From the NCBI RefSeq assembly GCF_023115465.1, contig NZ_CP096034.1, positions 2,480,001 to 2,544,000 of the forward strand: DNA of 64,000 bases. Direction: 5' to 3'. The position numbers were made by a program, and so were the translations under genes. The notes beneath the pieces were generated by a model. The model ran no database searches. It worked only from the letters and a program-made list of their open reading frames with translations, and was not told where the DNA came from. Each line of letters begins with the position of its first letter. Position 1 is the first letter of the stretch. The DNA is from Gottfriedia acidiceleris. Its GTDB lineage: Bacteria; Bacillota; Bacilli; Bacillales; Bacillaceae_G. Shown here in pieces: positions 40,938-50,651 of this stretch.

Positions 40938-42773
40938 TTATTGTATATGCTGATCTTCATTCATCCCTTGATGTTTTACTAATTCATAGTAAAAACCTTG
41001 TTTATCAATTAATTCTTCATGTGAACCTCTCTCTATACACATTCCATTTTTCAAAACAAGTATTTGATTAGCATTTTTAATTGTATTAAGTCGATGAGCA
41101 ATGACAAAGCTTGTTCGGCCTTGCATTAGTCTTTGTAAAGCTTCTTGAATTTTAATTTCAGTGATTGTATCAATACTACTCGTTGCTTCATCTAAAATTA
41201 AAATTGCAGGATTTGCTAGAATAGCTCGTGCAATTGAGAGAAGTTGCTTTTGACCTTGACTAATTTGCTGATCATCCTGTTGTAAAATTGTATCATATCC
41301 TTTTGAAGATTTCATAATAAAACTATGTGCATTGGCAAGCTTTGCAGCCTCTTCTACTTCTTCATCTGTTGCATCTAAACGACCATAGCGAATATTTTCT
41401 CGAATTGTTCCTTTAAATAAAAATGAATCTTGTAAAACAAATGCCATTTGTTGCCTCAAGTTTTTTCTAGAATATTGACCAATACTTACACCATCTATGA
41501 GTATATCACCACTATTGATTTGATAAAAGCGTGAAAGTAAATTTACTACTGTAGTTTTACCTGCACCAGTTGGTCCGATTAAGGCAATTGTCTCACCTTG
41601 TGATACTTTGAATGAAACATCGGTTAATGTATTGGAATCCTTCCCATAAGAAAAATTAACATTCTTATATTCAACTTCACCTTGAATAATTTTTTGATCG
41701 TTAATAATGTGGGATTCATCAATCGCTTCAATATCTTCATCGATGATTGAGAATACTCTTTCAGCACCAGCGATCGCAGAAAGTAAAGTATTAAATTGAT
41801 TTGATAAATCGTTTAGTGGACGAGTAAATTGTCTTGAATACTCAGTAAATACAACAATTGTACCAATCGATATATGTCCTTTATAGGCAAAGTAGCCACC
41901 AATACCTGCAATAATTGCAAAGCTTACATTGTTTAATACATTCATGAATTTAGGAATAAATCCGGCAAAGATAAATGCCCAAAATCCTGAGTTTTTCAAT
42001 TTTTCATTTTTATTTAAAAAGTCTCGAATCATTTTATCTTCTTGAGAAAAAGTCTTTATGATTCTTTGTCCCGATACTGTTTCTTCAATAAATCCATTTA
42101 GCTCACCTAAGTTACGTTGCTGAATTTTATAAAGTTGGCCAGTACGGTGTGTAATCCATTTAATACCAATTATTAAAACTGGAACAATGGATAAAGTCAA
42201 TAATGTTAAGATTGGACTATACCAAAGCATAACTGAAACAGTTCCCACTAAAGTTAAAACACTTGAAAATACTTGAATTACTGAAGTATTTAAAGTCGAA
42301 CTTACATTTTCCAAGTCATTCGTTACACGGCTCATTAACTCTCCGTGTTGTCTTTTTTCAAAAAATGACATTGGTAATTTATGAAACATATTAAATAATT
42401 CTGTTCTCATTTTTGTTACAGTATTTTGTGCAATATCAATCATCCAAAAATTTTGTAAAAACAATGATGCTGAATAACCTAAGTAAATAAACACTAAAGC
42501 AACGATTAACCAACTTAAACCACTTAAATTATTTTTTAGAATATAATGATCGATTGAATAACCAACTAATACAGGTCCTACTAAACCAAGTACAGAGCTT
42601 ACTAAAACCATTAAAAGTACGACAACTAATTTACCTTTCATTAATGCTAGGTAAGACCATATTCTTTTCAATGTAGAGGAAACGTTATCTGCTCGAGAAG
42701 CTTCCTTTTTCTTCTTTTCCTTTGATAATTGTAATTGTTTATATTGGAAAGGTTTAGTTAGCTCCTTTAACAT
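40938..42773 (-). CDS. ABC exporter half-transporter (catalytic-site partner, YfiC-like)
   Basis: About 611 residues: a six-helix transmembrane domain (about 45-340) and an ATP-binding domain (about 365-600) with Walker A GPTGAGKTT, a variant signature ISQGQKQLL, and canonical Walker B ILILDEATSSID with the catalytic Glu. It pairs with the adjacent half-transporter as a heterodimeric drug/lipid exporter of the BmrCD/YfiBC type. GGGAGGAAATTCATA before the chosen ATG; it overlaps the upstream gene by 20 nt. Confidence 0.92.
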   Translation of the reverse strand: MLKELTKPFQYKQLQLSKEKKKKEASRADNVSSTLKRIWSYLALMKGKLVVVLLMVLVSSVLGLVGPVLVGYSIDHYILKNNLSGLSWLIVALVFIYLGYSASLFLQNFWMIDIAQNTVTKMRTELFNMFHKLPMSFFEKRQHGELMSRVTNDLENVSSTLNTSVIQVFSSVLTLVGTVSVMLWYSPILTLLTLSIVPVLIIGIKWITHRTGQLYKIQQRNLGELNGFIEETVSGQRIIKTFSQEDKMIRDFLNKNEKLKNSGFWAFIFAGFIPKFMNVLNNVSFAIIAGIGGYFAYKGHISIGTIVVFTEYSRQFTRPLNDLSNQFNTLLSAIAGAERVFSIIDEDIEAIDESHIINDQKIIQGEVEYKNVNFSYGKDSNTLTDVSFKVSQGETIALIGPTGAGKTTVVNLLSRFYQINSGDILIDGVSIGQYSRKNLRQQMAFVLQDSFLFKGTIRENIRYGRLDATDEEVEEAAKLANAHSFIMKSSKGYDTILQQDDQQISQGQKQLLSIARAILANPAILILDEATSSIDTITEIKIQEALQRLMQGRTSFVIAHRLNTIKNANQILVLKNGMCIERGSHEELIDKQGFYYELVKHQGMNEDQHIQ

Positions 42774-44502
42774 TATGAATTTCCTCCCTTCCATATTGTG
42801 AATAGTAGATTGCTTTATATAATTTTGAACTTTTTAATAGAGATTCGTGTGTCCCCTCTTCTACAAGTTCACCTTCATCTATAATTATTATTTTATCTGC
42901 ATTTATTGCTGTGCTAATTTTTTGAGTGATGATTAATGTCGTACACTCGTAATTTTTTAAAGCTTCAATCAAACTAGCTTCGGTTTTTAAATCTAATGCA
43001 CTAGTACTATCATCAAGTAATAAGATACTAGGCTTTCTAAGTAATGCTCTTGCAATCGAAAGTCTTTGTTTTTGCCCACCTGAAAGGTTAACCCCTTTTT
43101 GACCAATTAAACTTTCATATCCATTTGGAAAAGTCAAAATTGAATCGTGAATTTGCGCATGTTTAGCAGCTAAATACACTTCCTCATCTGATGCACTTTC
43201 TCTACCCATAAGTAAATTTTCTTTGATCGTTCCTGTAAATAGTAGAGCTTCTTGCGGCACATAGCCAATTTGTCCTCTTAATTGCTTACTGTTAATTTTA
43301 CGTATATCTTGATCATCAATTAAAATTGTTCCAGAATTAACATCGTATAAGCGAGGGATTAATTGGAATAAAGATGTTTTTCCAGATCCTGTTGAACCCA
43401 ATATTGCAATTGTTTGTTCAGGGTATGCAACAAATGAAATATTTTTTAACACTTCTTTTTCAGAATTAGGATAACTGAAAGAAACTTGATGGAATTGAAT
43501 TTTTCCTTCTAATCGATTTGCTAGGTGGTTTCCTTCATTCTTTTCTACAAAGTCTTCTTCAATCGTTAATATTTCATCGATTCGTTCAGCAGAAGCTCTC
43601 ATTCTTGAAAACGCACTAATAATAAATGAAAAAACAGTAAATGATGAAGTAATTCGAGAAATATAATTTACGATTGCAACAATGTCTCCAATATTCGTTT
43701 CGTGTGAATGTACTTTACTATTTCCAAACCACAATACAATCAAAATCGAAGCATTCATAAATAGAAGCATGACTGGCATCGTAATTTCCATAGTTCGTAA
43801 TGCAACAGAAGTTTTTTGTTTTAAATTTTGATTTATATGTTGAAATCGTTTATTTTCATGGTCATTTCGTACAAAGGCTTTAATTAATTTCATTCCAACT
43901 AAGTTTTCTCTTAGCACACTATTTACAGTATCCACATTATCTTGAACATTTTTAAATAGCCTTCTACCTTTTTTAACCATCCAATTTAGGAATATAAATA
44001 AGAAAGGTAGAATTAAAAATAGAATAAATGAAAGCTTCCAATTCAAAATTAGTGCCATTACGACACTACCAGTTACGATTAATGGTGCTCTCAAAATAAT
44101 TCTTAAGCTCATAAATACTGCACTTTGTAATTGTGATACGTCATTTGTCAATCTAGTAATGATTGATGAAGTTGGTAAATAACTAAACGTCGTAAATGAA
44201 AAAGTTTGTACTTTCTCAAATAATGTTTTCCTTAACGTATATGAATAGCTTTGAGCAATATGAGTAGCATAAAAAGTATTTAATACTCCTCCTATAAAGG
44301 CAACGATCGATAACACGATCATGACGATACCCCATTTTGTAACATAAGCCATGTCTTTGTGAACTATTCCATTGTTAATGATATTAGATAAAATATATGG
44401 TTGAAACAATTCAACTACTAATTCTAAAAGTAAAAAGACGATTGCTGCGAAAATGGTTATTTTATAAGGTTTTAAAAATTTAAAACTATTCAATTTAGTC
44501 AC
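42754..44502 (-). CDS. ABC exporter half-transporter (degenerate-site partner, YfiB-like)
   Basis: 582 residues: six membrane helices (about 15-310) and an ATP-binding domain (about 335-570) with Walker A GSTGSGKTS and signature LSGGQKQRL, but Walker B reads ILLLDDSTSAL, with Asp where the catalytic Glu should be. This is the asymmetric pattern of heterodimeric exporters, where one site is inactive for hydrolysis. Together with the next gene it should form a multidrug or lipid exporter in the cytoplasmic membrane. First gene of the operon. Confidence 0.92.
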   Translation of the reverse strand: MTKLNSFKFLKPYKITIFAAIVFLLLELVVELFQPYILSNIINNGIVHKDMAYVTKWGIVMIVLSIVAFIGGVLNTFYATHIAQSYSYTLRKTLFEKVQTFSFTTFSYLPTSSIITRLTNDVSQLQSAVFMSLRIILRAPLIVTGSVVMALILNWKLSFILFLILPFLFIFLNWMVKKGRRLFKNVQDNVDTVNSVLRENLVGMKLIKAFVRNDHENKRFQHINQNLKQKTSVALRTMEITMPVMLLFMNASILIVLWFGNSKVHSHETNIGDIVAIVNYISRITSSFTVFSFIISAFSRMRASAERIDEILTIEEDFVEKNEGNHLANRLEGKIQFHQVSFSYPNSEKEVLKNISFVAYPEQTIAILGSTGSGKTSLFQLIPRLYDVNSGTILIDDQDIRKINSKQLRGQIGYVPQEALLFTGTIKENLLMGRESASDEEVYLAAKHAQIHDSILTFPNGYESLIGQKGVNLSGGQKQRLSIARALLRKPSILLLDDSTSALDLKTEASLIEALKNYECTTLIITQKISTAINADKIIIIDEGELVEEGTHESLLKSSKLYKAIYYSQYGREEIHNVKGAN

Positions 44503-44597
44503 TCCCCTACTAAAGAGGTAATGATTAAAAACCCCTTCGTATTTTCTTATCTCTTTTTAATAATTCTACAAAATTCTTAATATAGGCATTTAAAACA

Positions 44598-44628
44598 GGA
44601 AAAGAACTCGTAATTAAACGAGTCCTCA
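44598..44628 (-). terminator. terminator of the second M3 peptidase gene
   Basis: GGACTCGT pairs with ACGAGTTC across TTAATT on the minus strand, followed by TTTTCC. It lies 15-40 nt after the stop. Confidence 0.7.
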
Positions 44629-44641
44629 TCATAAAAAGTTA

Positions 44642-46423
44642 TCATTCGGTGATCGATAAAAATTCTTCAACGTCTTTAAGAGATAGTTTTACTGCCTTCT
44701 CCCAGAAATCACGTTTTGTTAAATCTACACCTAAATGTTTTTGAGCTAATTCTTCAACTGTCATACAAGCCGTATCTTTTAAAAGTGCAATATATTTCTG
44801 TTCATAGCTCTTGCCTTCTTCCAATGCTTTTGCATAAATTCCTAATGAGAATAAGTATCCAAAAGTGTATGGAAAGTTATAAAAAGGCACACCTGTAATA
44901 TAAAAGTGTAGTTTTGATGCCCAGAAATGTGGATGATACTCTTCTAAAGCACCACAGTAAGCTTCTTTTTGAGCTTCTTCCATCAGTTCATTTATTTTAT
45001 TTTTGCTTACAACACCATTTTTACGCTCTTCGTAAAAACGCGTTTCAAACAAGAAGCGAGCATGAATATTCATATAAAATGCTACACTACGTTGAATTTT
45101 GTCTTCTAATAGAGCTAATCGCTCCTGATCGGAACTCGCATTTTTAACAGCTGCATCAGCTACGATCATTTCTGCAAATGTAGAAGCTGTTTCAGCAACA
45201 TTCATTGCATAATATTTATTAAGTGTATGAACATCTTTCATCGCAAATGAATGGAAAGCATGACCTAATTCATGTGCTAATGTTGAAACATTCGAAGGTG
45301 TACCTGAATATGTCATGAATATACGAGATTGGCCACTTTCAGGAAATCCTGTACAGAAACCACCTGGACGTTTACCTGCACGATCCTCCGCTTCAATCCA
45401 AGAGTCTTCAAAAGCCATCTTTGTAAAACTAGTTAATTCATCACCAAATTTACTAAATTGAACTAATATAAATTCTGCACCTTCAGAATATGAAACGGTA
45501 GAATCAATATCAGCCACAGGCGCATCTAAATCATACCAACTTAATTTCTCTACGCCTAGTAATTTAGCTTTTCTTTCTAAATATTCAACAAATGGAGCTT
45601 TATTGTCGATTATCGCACTCCACATTGAATCAAGTGTTTCTTGACTCATACGATTGATTGATAATGGTTCTTTTAATACATTATTCCATCCACGTTGTCC
45701 ATATACACTTAAACGGAAACCTGCAAGATGGTTTAATATTTTTGCGAAATAATCTGAATCTTCACCCCATGTTTCTTCCCATTTTTCAAAAATCTCTTTA
45801 CGCACATTGCGTTCTTTAGAAGAAAATAGATTTGATGCTTGACCAACAGATAAAAGTTTATCACCATGTTCGATCTGCATTTTACCAACAACAGTATCGT
45901 ACATTTGGCCCCAACCATGATATCCATCAACTGACAGGGCAGTAATTAATGCCTCTTGTTCAACTGATAATAATTCACTAGCATTTTGACGACGCTCATT
46001 TAATGCAAACGAAATTTCCTTAAACTCATCAGTTTCTAAAATATCTTTCCAAACAGAATCTTCTATTTTAGTTAATTGACTATGGAATTTTGTTAAACAT
46101 GTAGAAAATGTTGCATATAGCTGCGTTAAAGTTCCTCTTAATAAATTAGCTTTTTGATCAGCCATATTTTGAGCTTGTAAACAGCTAACAAATCCACTAG
46201 CTTGCGATAATTTCTTACCAATTACTTCAATATTACTTATGATATTAGCTAATTCTTCAACTTCATCACTACTTTTAGGAGCAGAAAACAAAGAAACTTG
46301 TCTCTCTATTCTTCCTACTAAATTAGTAATTTCTTCTATGTATGATCCGAATGCAGGAGATTCACTGCCTCCATTAAAGAAAACATCTAAATCCCATGTA
46401 AGTGAATATGTATTGGTTGACAT
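44642..46423 (-). CDS. M3 family oligoendopeptidase (second, PepF-like)
   Basis: 593 residues of peptidase family M3B, with HELGHAFHSF (zinc ligands around His384) and the downstream ligand Glu in NVAETASTFAEMI. It is only distantly similar to the first PepF in the window, so the two are old paralogues. AAGGTGGGG four bases before this ATG fixes the start; a frame reaching 46468 adds 15 unlikely residues that contain the site. Cytosolic peptide degradation is expected. Monocistronic. Confidence 0.93.
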   Translation of the reverse strand: MSTNTYSLTWDLDVFFNGGSESPAFGSYIEEITNLVGRIERQVSLFSAPKSSDEVEELANIISNIEVIGKKLSQASGFVSCLQAQNMADQKANLLRGTLTQLYATFSTCLTKFHSQLTKIEDSVWKDILETDEFKEISFALNERRQNASELLSVEQEALITALSVDGYHGWGQMYDTVVGKMQIEHGDKLLSVGQASNLFSSKERNVRKEIFEKWEETWGEDSDYFAKILNHLAGFRLSVYGQRGWNNVLKEPLSINRMSQETLDSMWSAIIDNKAPFVEYLERKAKLLGVEKLSWYDLDAPVADIDSTVSYSEGAEFILVQFSKFGDELTSFTKMAFEDSWIEAEDRAGKRPGGFCTGFPESGQSRIFMTYSGTPSNVSTLAHELGHAFHSFAMKDVHTLNKYYAMNVAETASTFAEMIVADAAVKNASSDQERLALLEDKIQRSVAFYMNIHARFLFETRFYEERKNGVVSKNKINELMEEAQKEAYCGALEEYHPHFWASKLHFYITGVPFYNFPYTFGYLFSLGIYAKALEEGKSYEQKYIALLKDTACMTVEELAQKHLGVDLTKRDFWEKAVKLSLKDVEEFLSITE

Positions 46424-47049
46424 ACGACCCCACCTTTTGGTTTTATAAGTACATTTGTTATTATACATTATTCAAAATATTTAGTCTAATCATACTACTT
46501 TTTACCAATTTTAAATCTTACAAAAGTTTGTTGAATTTTGGTGTAATCGTTCATTTTGTCTATTTATACTAGTAAGTAATGTTTAGCATGATTCATTATG
46601 AAGGTATTTTTAATAATAATAGTAGTTTTAGAACTTAAATTTAGGATCTGTTTAACCTTAAATATGAAGTAAATATTACAAAACTTCACTAATTGTTACA
46701 TAGTTTTTAATTCTAAATTAATAAAAGCCAGCTCAATTACCCTAAAAAAGTATGTTTTTCTAGTCTATTTAATACCTTATTGAAAAGTATTTACTGTATA
46801 ACTTTCTCACTATAAATCATTCATTCCACCCGTTCAGCCCTTTAAAATCAAGCTTTTTGGCTTATAATTCGTCGTTGAACATTCTTAATTAGGAACTATG
46901 TCGAAATTAGCTGTAACTATTATGCAGAATTTATAGAAAATTATAAAAAAAGGTAATATATTTGTAACATAAAATAAAACTACTGAAATCTTACTGTCAC
47001 ATTCCCATGGTAAAGTATTATACATAGAAGACGGACAGGAGCGAGAAAT
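46424..47049. other. 626-bp intergenic region before the LysM-3D gene
   Basis: AT-rich region between divergent genes. It must hold both promoters: TATTAT with flanking sequence near 47016 is a possible -10 for the cell-wall protein gene. I found no reading frame with a ribosome binding site, no riboswitch I recognise and no clear hairpin. Confidence 0.35.
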
Positions 47050-47613
47050 ATGAAAAAATTAATGACATGTTTTGTTACTACTGTTATTCTAACAATGGGA
47101 TTTACGACAAATACATACGCAGCCACTTACAAAGTTAAATCTGGAGATACTTTATCTGCTATCGCAAAAAAACAAAAGGTAACAGTCTCTCAGATTAAAT
47201 CTTGGAATCATTTAAAATCAGACCTAATTAAAGTAAATCAAGTATTGCAAATTAATCCTGCAACTAAGAAAAAAACGACAACGACTAAAAAAACGACAGC
47301 TAAAAAAGCTGCTACACCTTATAAAGTAATTAAAATGAAAGCTACAGCTTACACTGGTAGCTGCAAAGGATGTAGTGGTAAAACAGCTACTGGCATAGAT
47401 TTAAAAAAGAATCCAAAAGCAAAAGTAATTTCTGTGGATCCAAAAGTAATTCCACTAGGTTCTAAAGTATATGTAGAAGGCTATGGCTATGCTATTGCTG
47501 GAGATACTGGCGGTTCACTAAAAGGAAATAAGATTGATGTATTTATCCCAAGTCAGAAAAATGCCCAAAAATGGGGAGTTAAAACAGTTACTGTAAAAGT
47601 TTATAAAAAATAA
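47050..47613 (+). CDS. secreted LysM and 3D-domain cell-wall protein, YocH-like
   Basis: 187 residues. Signal peptide (residues 1-24, cleavage near T-Y-A-A), one LysM peptidoglycan-binding domain (26-69, TYKVKSGDTLSAIAKKQKVTVSQIKSWN), a Thr/Lys-rich linker (72-95), and a C-terminal 3D domain (about 98-187) with the three conserved Asp positions in SVDPKVIPLGS, AGDTGG and KIDVFIPS. The 3D domain resembles lytic transglycosylases, so this is a probable muralytic enzyme like YocH. AGGAGCGAG lies before the ATG. Such genes are often controlled by WalKR; I did not find a clear Wal box. Confidence 0.92.
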   Translation: MKKLMTCFVTTVILTMGFTTNTYAATYKVKSGDTLSAIAKKQKVTVSQIKSWNHLKSDLIKVNQVLQINPATKKKTTTTKKTTAKKAATPYKVIKMKATAYTGSCKGCSGKTATGIDLKKNPKAKVISVDPKVIPLGSKVYVEGYGYAIAGDTGGSLKGNKIDVFIPSQKNAQKWGVKTVTVKVYKK

Positions 47614-47614
47614 G

Positions 47615-47651
47615 AAAACGAGCCTTTAATTCGGGCTCGTTTTTCTTTTTC
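47615..47651. terminator. bidirectional terminator after the LysM-3D gene
   Basis: AAACGAGCC pairs with GGGCTCGTTT across about seven bases, with TTTTTCTTTTTC on the plus strand and TTTTC on the minus strand. The last codons of the convergent small gene lie inside the stem. Confidence 0.85.
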
Positions 47652-47949
47652 TAATTCCATTCGGATTTAAGTCAAATAATCTCCGTTCTAATTCATATAA
47701 GAATTCATTTCTCTTTTCCTCATTTGATTGAATCTCTAACATCTCATCTAATTTTACGATTAATTTTCGTATACTTTGTCTTTGAGACATTTCCAAGGTA
47801 TAGATTTTGTATGGGTTAAACCAAGTTTCCTTTTTTAATAAGTAAATTTTCCCTTGAATTAATTCATCATCTTTCTCATTAAAAGGATAACCAAAAAACT
47901 TTTTTGGCAAATAATCAATAATCGATTCAATAACTATTTGAATGATCAA
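47626..47949 (-). CDS. hypothetical 107-residue protein
   Basis: Soluble, strongly charged protein, mostly helical in its C-terminal half (DEMLEIQSNEEKRNEFLYELERRLFDL) and ending with basic residues. The first part (LPKKFFGYPFNEKDDELIQGKIYLLK) reads like real coding sequence. Its start is uncertain: TTG at 47949 has no good ribosome binding site, so the gene may begin later or be truncated at the 5' end. The last codons overlap the shared terminator. I do not recognise a family. Confidence 0.5.
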   Translation of the reverse strand: MIIQIVIESIIDYLPKKFFGYPFNEKDDELIQGKIYLLKKETWFNPYKIYTLEMSQRQSIRKLIVKLDEMLEIQSNEEKRNEFLYELERRLFDLNPNGIRKRKTSPN

Positions 47950-48126
47950 TTGGGACTATATTCTAAAAATAAAAAATAAAATTTTCAATACAATAATATT
48001 ACCAATTTTTTATCAAATCTTTCGAAAAATAAACATAACGATTTAATACCAAAATCTTTTTAAAAGCATATTTTCTGTTTAAGAAATAAATAATAAAATT
48101 AAATATTGTTTTGGAGATGAAACCAA

Positions 48127-48261
48127 ATGAATGATAAACGTTTTACGATAACTGGAACCAACATAAATGAAGTGAAAAGAAAAAATGCAAATTCTGGTTT
48201 AACTTATAATCAAGTTAAACAATTACTTGCAGAAAAATATATGAAAGAACGAGAAAAATAA
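48127..48261 (+). CDS. 44-residue small protein, weakly like gamma-type SASP
   Basis: Short gene with GGAGATGAAACCAA before its ATG. The peptide is polar and basic; the stretch T-N-I-N-E-V-K-R-K-N-A-N-S resembles the T-N-V-Q-x-V-K-x-x-N-A repeat unit of gamma-type small acid-soluble spore proteins, followed by a helix (YNQVKQLLAEKYMKEREK). The resemblance is short and I give it only as a hint. Not flanked by related genes; the phased repeat array begins about 80 nt downstream. Confidence 0.55.
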   Translation: MNDKRFTITGTNINEVKRKNANSGLTYNQVKQLLAEKYMKEREK

Positions 48262-48340
48262 AGAACGATTGATCCCTTATTCTAATTTATTGTTAGTTCT
48301 CGTCATTTTCACTTAATTTATTCGTAGATGATGCTCTTAT

Positions 48341-48626
48341 TTGCTATTTTAGAGATTTTATTTGCAGACTTGACATTTTTAATTGTAGTTTTGTAATTTT
48401 TATTTGCAGATTTAACTTTATTATTTGCACCTTAACAGATTTAATTGCAGTTTTAAAATTTTATTTGCACTTTCACAGATTTTAATTGGAGTTGCACCGT
48501 TTTTGTTTGCTCTTCAGATTAATTGCAGTACCCTACTTTTTATTCTCTTTCACAGATTTTAATTGCAGTATCCACCTTTTTATTTGCACATCAACAGATT
48601 TCAATTGCAGTACACCTTGTTTGCAC
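48341..48626. repeat. array of about 15 TTGCA-type motifs spaced 20-21 bp
   Basis: Motifs of the form (A/T)ATTGCA(G/C) start at 48341, 48362, 48383, 48404, 48425, 48445, 48465, 48486, 48507, 48523, 48543, 48563, 48584, 48605 and 48621. Spacing is 20-21 bp except two 16-bp steps; four copies carry substitutions (TTGCT, TTGTA, TTGGA, TTCTC). In the right half the motif alternates between AATTGCAG and ATTTGCAC, so the true unit is about 41 bp (CACAGATTTTAATTGCAG plus a T-rich part). Two helical turns between motifs puts all copies on one DNA face. Not a CRISPR: spacers are only 13-15 nt and repetitive. Confidence 0.75.
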
Positions 48627-48651
48627 TTCAAATATATATCTCAATATAGTA

Positions 48652-48685
48652 GAAACCACTCAACGCTCCATCGTTGAGTGGTTTC
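48652..48685 (-). terminator. perfect 14-bp hairpin at the end of thrB
   Basis: GAAACCACTCAACG pairs perfectly with CGTTGAGTGGTTTC across a six-base loop. On the minus strand it follows the thrB stop by two bases but lacks a T run; on the plus strand it is followed by TTTTAATT. It probably marks the 3' end of the threonine operon. Confidence 0.65.
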
Positions 48686-48687
48686 TT

Positions 48688-49596
48688 TTAATTCGAGTGG
48701 ATTGAATGTTTAACTGTCGCACCTTGGTTTTCTACTTTTATTTCACTTACATCACAATTTGGAAATAAACGTGAAAAATAGTTAATTGCTTCAGTGCAAC
48801 CTTTGATCGTAACAAAGGCTAGTACAGTTGGACCAGCTCCACTTAATACAAATCCATGTACATATTCAGGTAATTCGATTTGTTTTAGGGTGTCTAGCTC
48901 TTTGACAATTTTGCATCGATATGGTTCGTGAAACAGATCTCGTTTCATCATATCGCCTGCTAATGTCCAATTTTCCGTTAATAGAGCTAAAACTAATAGA
49001 TTACTATAGCTGCTAGATTGGATAGCATCCTTATACGGAATGTTTGAAGGTAATATATTTCTTGCATGGACTGTTTCTAATTCGTATTTTGGTATAATTG
49101 CTACTACTGACACATTATTTAATGTCGAGTGTTGGATATATGCTTTTCCATCTATAAAAGTCCCAATAACTAAGCCGCCATAAAGTGAAGCTCCGACATT
49201 ATCCATATGACCTTCAATTGAAGTTGCTATTCTAAGCTGTTCTTCTAGAGATAATTGAAGATTACAAAGTTCATTTGCTAGAATAATGCCACCTACTATT
49301 GCGGAGGCACTACTTCCTAAACCTCTTGTTAACGGAATATTACTTTCAAGCTTTAAATGACATGTTGGCAATGATTTATGATTTACTTTTGCAACATCAA
49401 TTGCTGTTTTTAAGATTAAATTTGTCTGATCAAGTGGAATATCTTTTAAATATTCACTAAATCCCTCACAGCTATATTGCTCGTGATCATATACTTCAAT
49501 TGTTAAGTATCGATCTAATGCGATACCAATCGAATCAAAACCAGGTCCTACATTTGCAGTGCTTGCAGGAACTGTTATTTGGAAAAGTTTTTTCAT
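48688..49596 (-). CDS. thrB: homoserine kinase
   Basis: 302 residues, GHMP kinase family: [18 protein letters not shown] at the start, the ATP-binding [16 protein letters not shown] (about 88-103) and the C-terminal [14 protein letters not shown] loop near 240. It phosphorylates homoserine on its hydroxyl with ATP, making the ThrC substrate. The ATG overlaps the thrC stop (ATGA), third gene of hom-thrC-thrB. Confidence 0.97.
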   Translation of the reverse strand: MKKLFQITVPASTANVGPGFDSIGIALDRYLTIEVYDHEQYSCEGFSEYLKDIPLDQTNLILKTAIDVAKVNHKSLPTCHLKLESNIPLTRGLGSSASAIVGGIILANELCNLQLSLEEQLRIATSIEGHMDNVGASLYGGLVIGTFIDGKAYIQHSTLNNVSVVAIIPKYELETVHARNILPSNIPYKDAIQSSSYSNLLVLALLTENWTLAGDMMKRDLFHEPYRCKIVKELDTLKQIELPEYVHGFVLSGAGPTVLAFVTIKGCTEAINYFSRLFPNCDVSEIKVENQGATVKHSIHSN

Positions 49597-50651
49597 ATCG
49601 AAACCACACCTTGTAAATGTTCTAATACAATTTTTTCTTCATTCGGTAACAGTATTGGCTCAATTTTACTTGATTGAATTGCGATATCTGGATCTTTTAA
49701 TCCATTACCTGTTAAAATGGCAACTACTTTTGAGCCCTTTTTGATTATACCTGACTGCACTTGTTTAAATACTCCAGCAATACTTGCACATGAACCTGGT
49801 TCTGCAAATACGCCTTCTTTTGAAGCAATCCATTTATACGCTTGTAGGATTTCTTCATCTGATACACTATCGATTGCACCGTTTGACTGTCCAATTGCAT
49901 TTACTGCATGCTCCCAGCTTGCTGGGTTCCCAATTCGAATAGCTGTTGCAATTGTTTCGGGATTATCAATCTTTTTATTATGAACGATTGGTGCTGCACC
50001 TTCTGCTTGAAAACCATGCATTTTAGGTAATTGATAACCTTTTGATAAATTGTATTCATTGAATCCTTTCCAATAAGCTGTAATATTCCCTGCATTTCCA
50101 ACTGGAATTGCTAATATATCTGGAGCTTCTTCCAATTGTTCACAAATTTCGAAAGCAGCTGTTTTCTGGCCCTCGATTCGATATGGGTTTACGGAATTTA
50201 CTAGTGTGATTGGTTCAGACTCACTAATTCTCCTTACCATTTGTAATGCATGATCAAAATTTCCATCGATACTAATGATATGTGCTCCATACATAACAGC
50301 CTGCGCAAGTTTACCATATGCAATTTTGCCATTAGGAATAATGACAAAACATTTCATACCAGCTCTTGCAGCATAAGCTGCAGCGGCAGCAGATGTATTA
50401 CCTGTGGATGCACAAATAATCGCTGAACTGCCTGCTTCTTTTGCCTTAGCAACTGCCATTACCATCCCACGATCTTTAAATGAACCTGTTGGGTTTAGCC
50501 CTTCTAACTTAACATATAATTCAATTCCCCACTCCTCTGATAAGCTGGGTAAAAATAGTAATGGCGTATTTCCTTCATTTAAAGTTAATTTTGGTGTTTC
50601 TTCATTAATAGGTAAGAAATTTGAATATTTTTCGATTAATCCTTTATACAT
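49593..50651 (-). CDS. thrC: threonine synthase
   Basis: 352 residues, the usual Bacillus length. PLP enzyme: the lysine in the [14 protein letters not shown] motif (about 55-68) binds the cofactor, and the glycine-rich [12 protein letters not shown] segment (about 184-195) holds the phosphate. It converts O-phosphohomoserine to threonine. An AGGTGA site eight bases before the ATG sets the start, which overlaps the end of hom by 8 nt; a longer frame to 50693 is rejected. Confidence 0.97.
   Translation of the reverse strand: MYKGLIEKYSNFLPINEETPKLTLNEGNTPLLFLPSLSEEWGIELYVKLEGLNPTGSFKDRGMVMAVAKAKEAGSSAIICASTGNTSAAAAAYAARAGMKCFVIIPNGKIAYGKLAQAVMYGAHIISIDGNFDHALQMVRRISESEPITLVNSVNPYRIEGQKTAAFEICEQLEEAPDILAIPVGNAGNITAYWKGFNEYNLSKGYQLPKMHGFQAEGAAPIVHNKKIDNPETIATAIRIGNPASWEHAVNAIGQSNGAIDSVSDEEILQAYKWIASKEGVFAEPGSCASIAGVFKQVQSGIIKKGSKVVAILTGNGLKDPDIAIQSSKIEPILLPNEEKIVLEHLQGVVSI

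Noticed and set aside
48341-48626. CRISPR array
   Set aside because: Motifs are 7-8 bp with 13-15 nt T-rich, repetitive spacers and no cas genes; real arrays have 24-40 nt repeats and unique spacers.
48486-48705. Two rightward frames with apparent Cys-Asn-Phe protein repeats
   Set aside because: The periodic protein pattern is only the translation of the 21-bp DNA repeat; no ribosome binding site.
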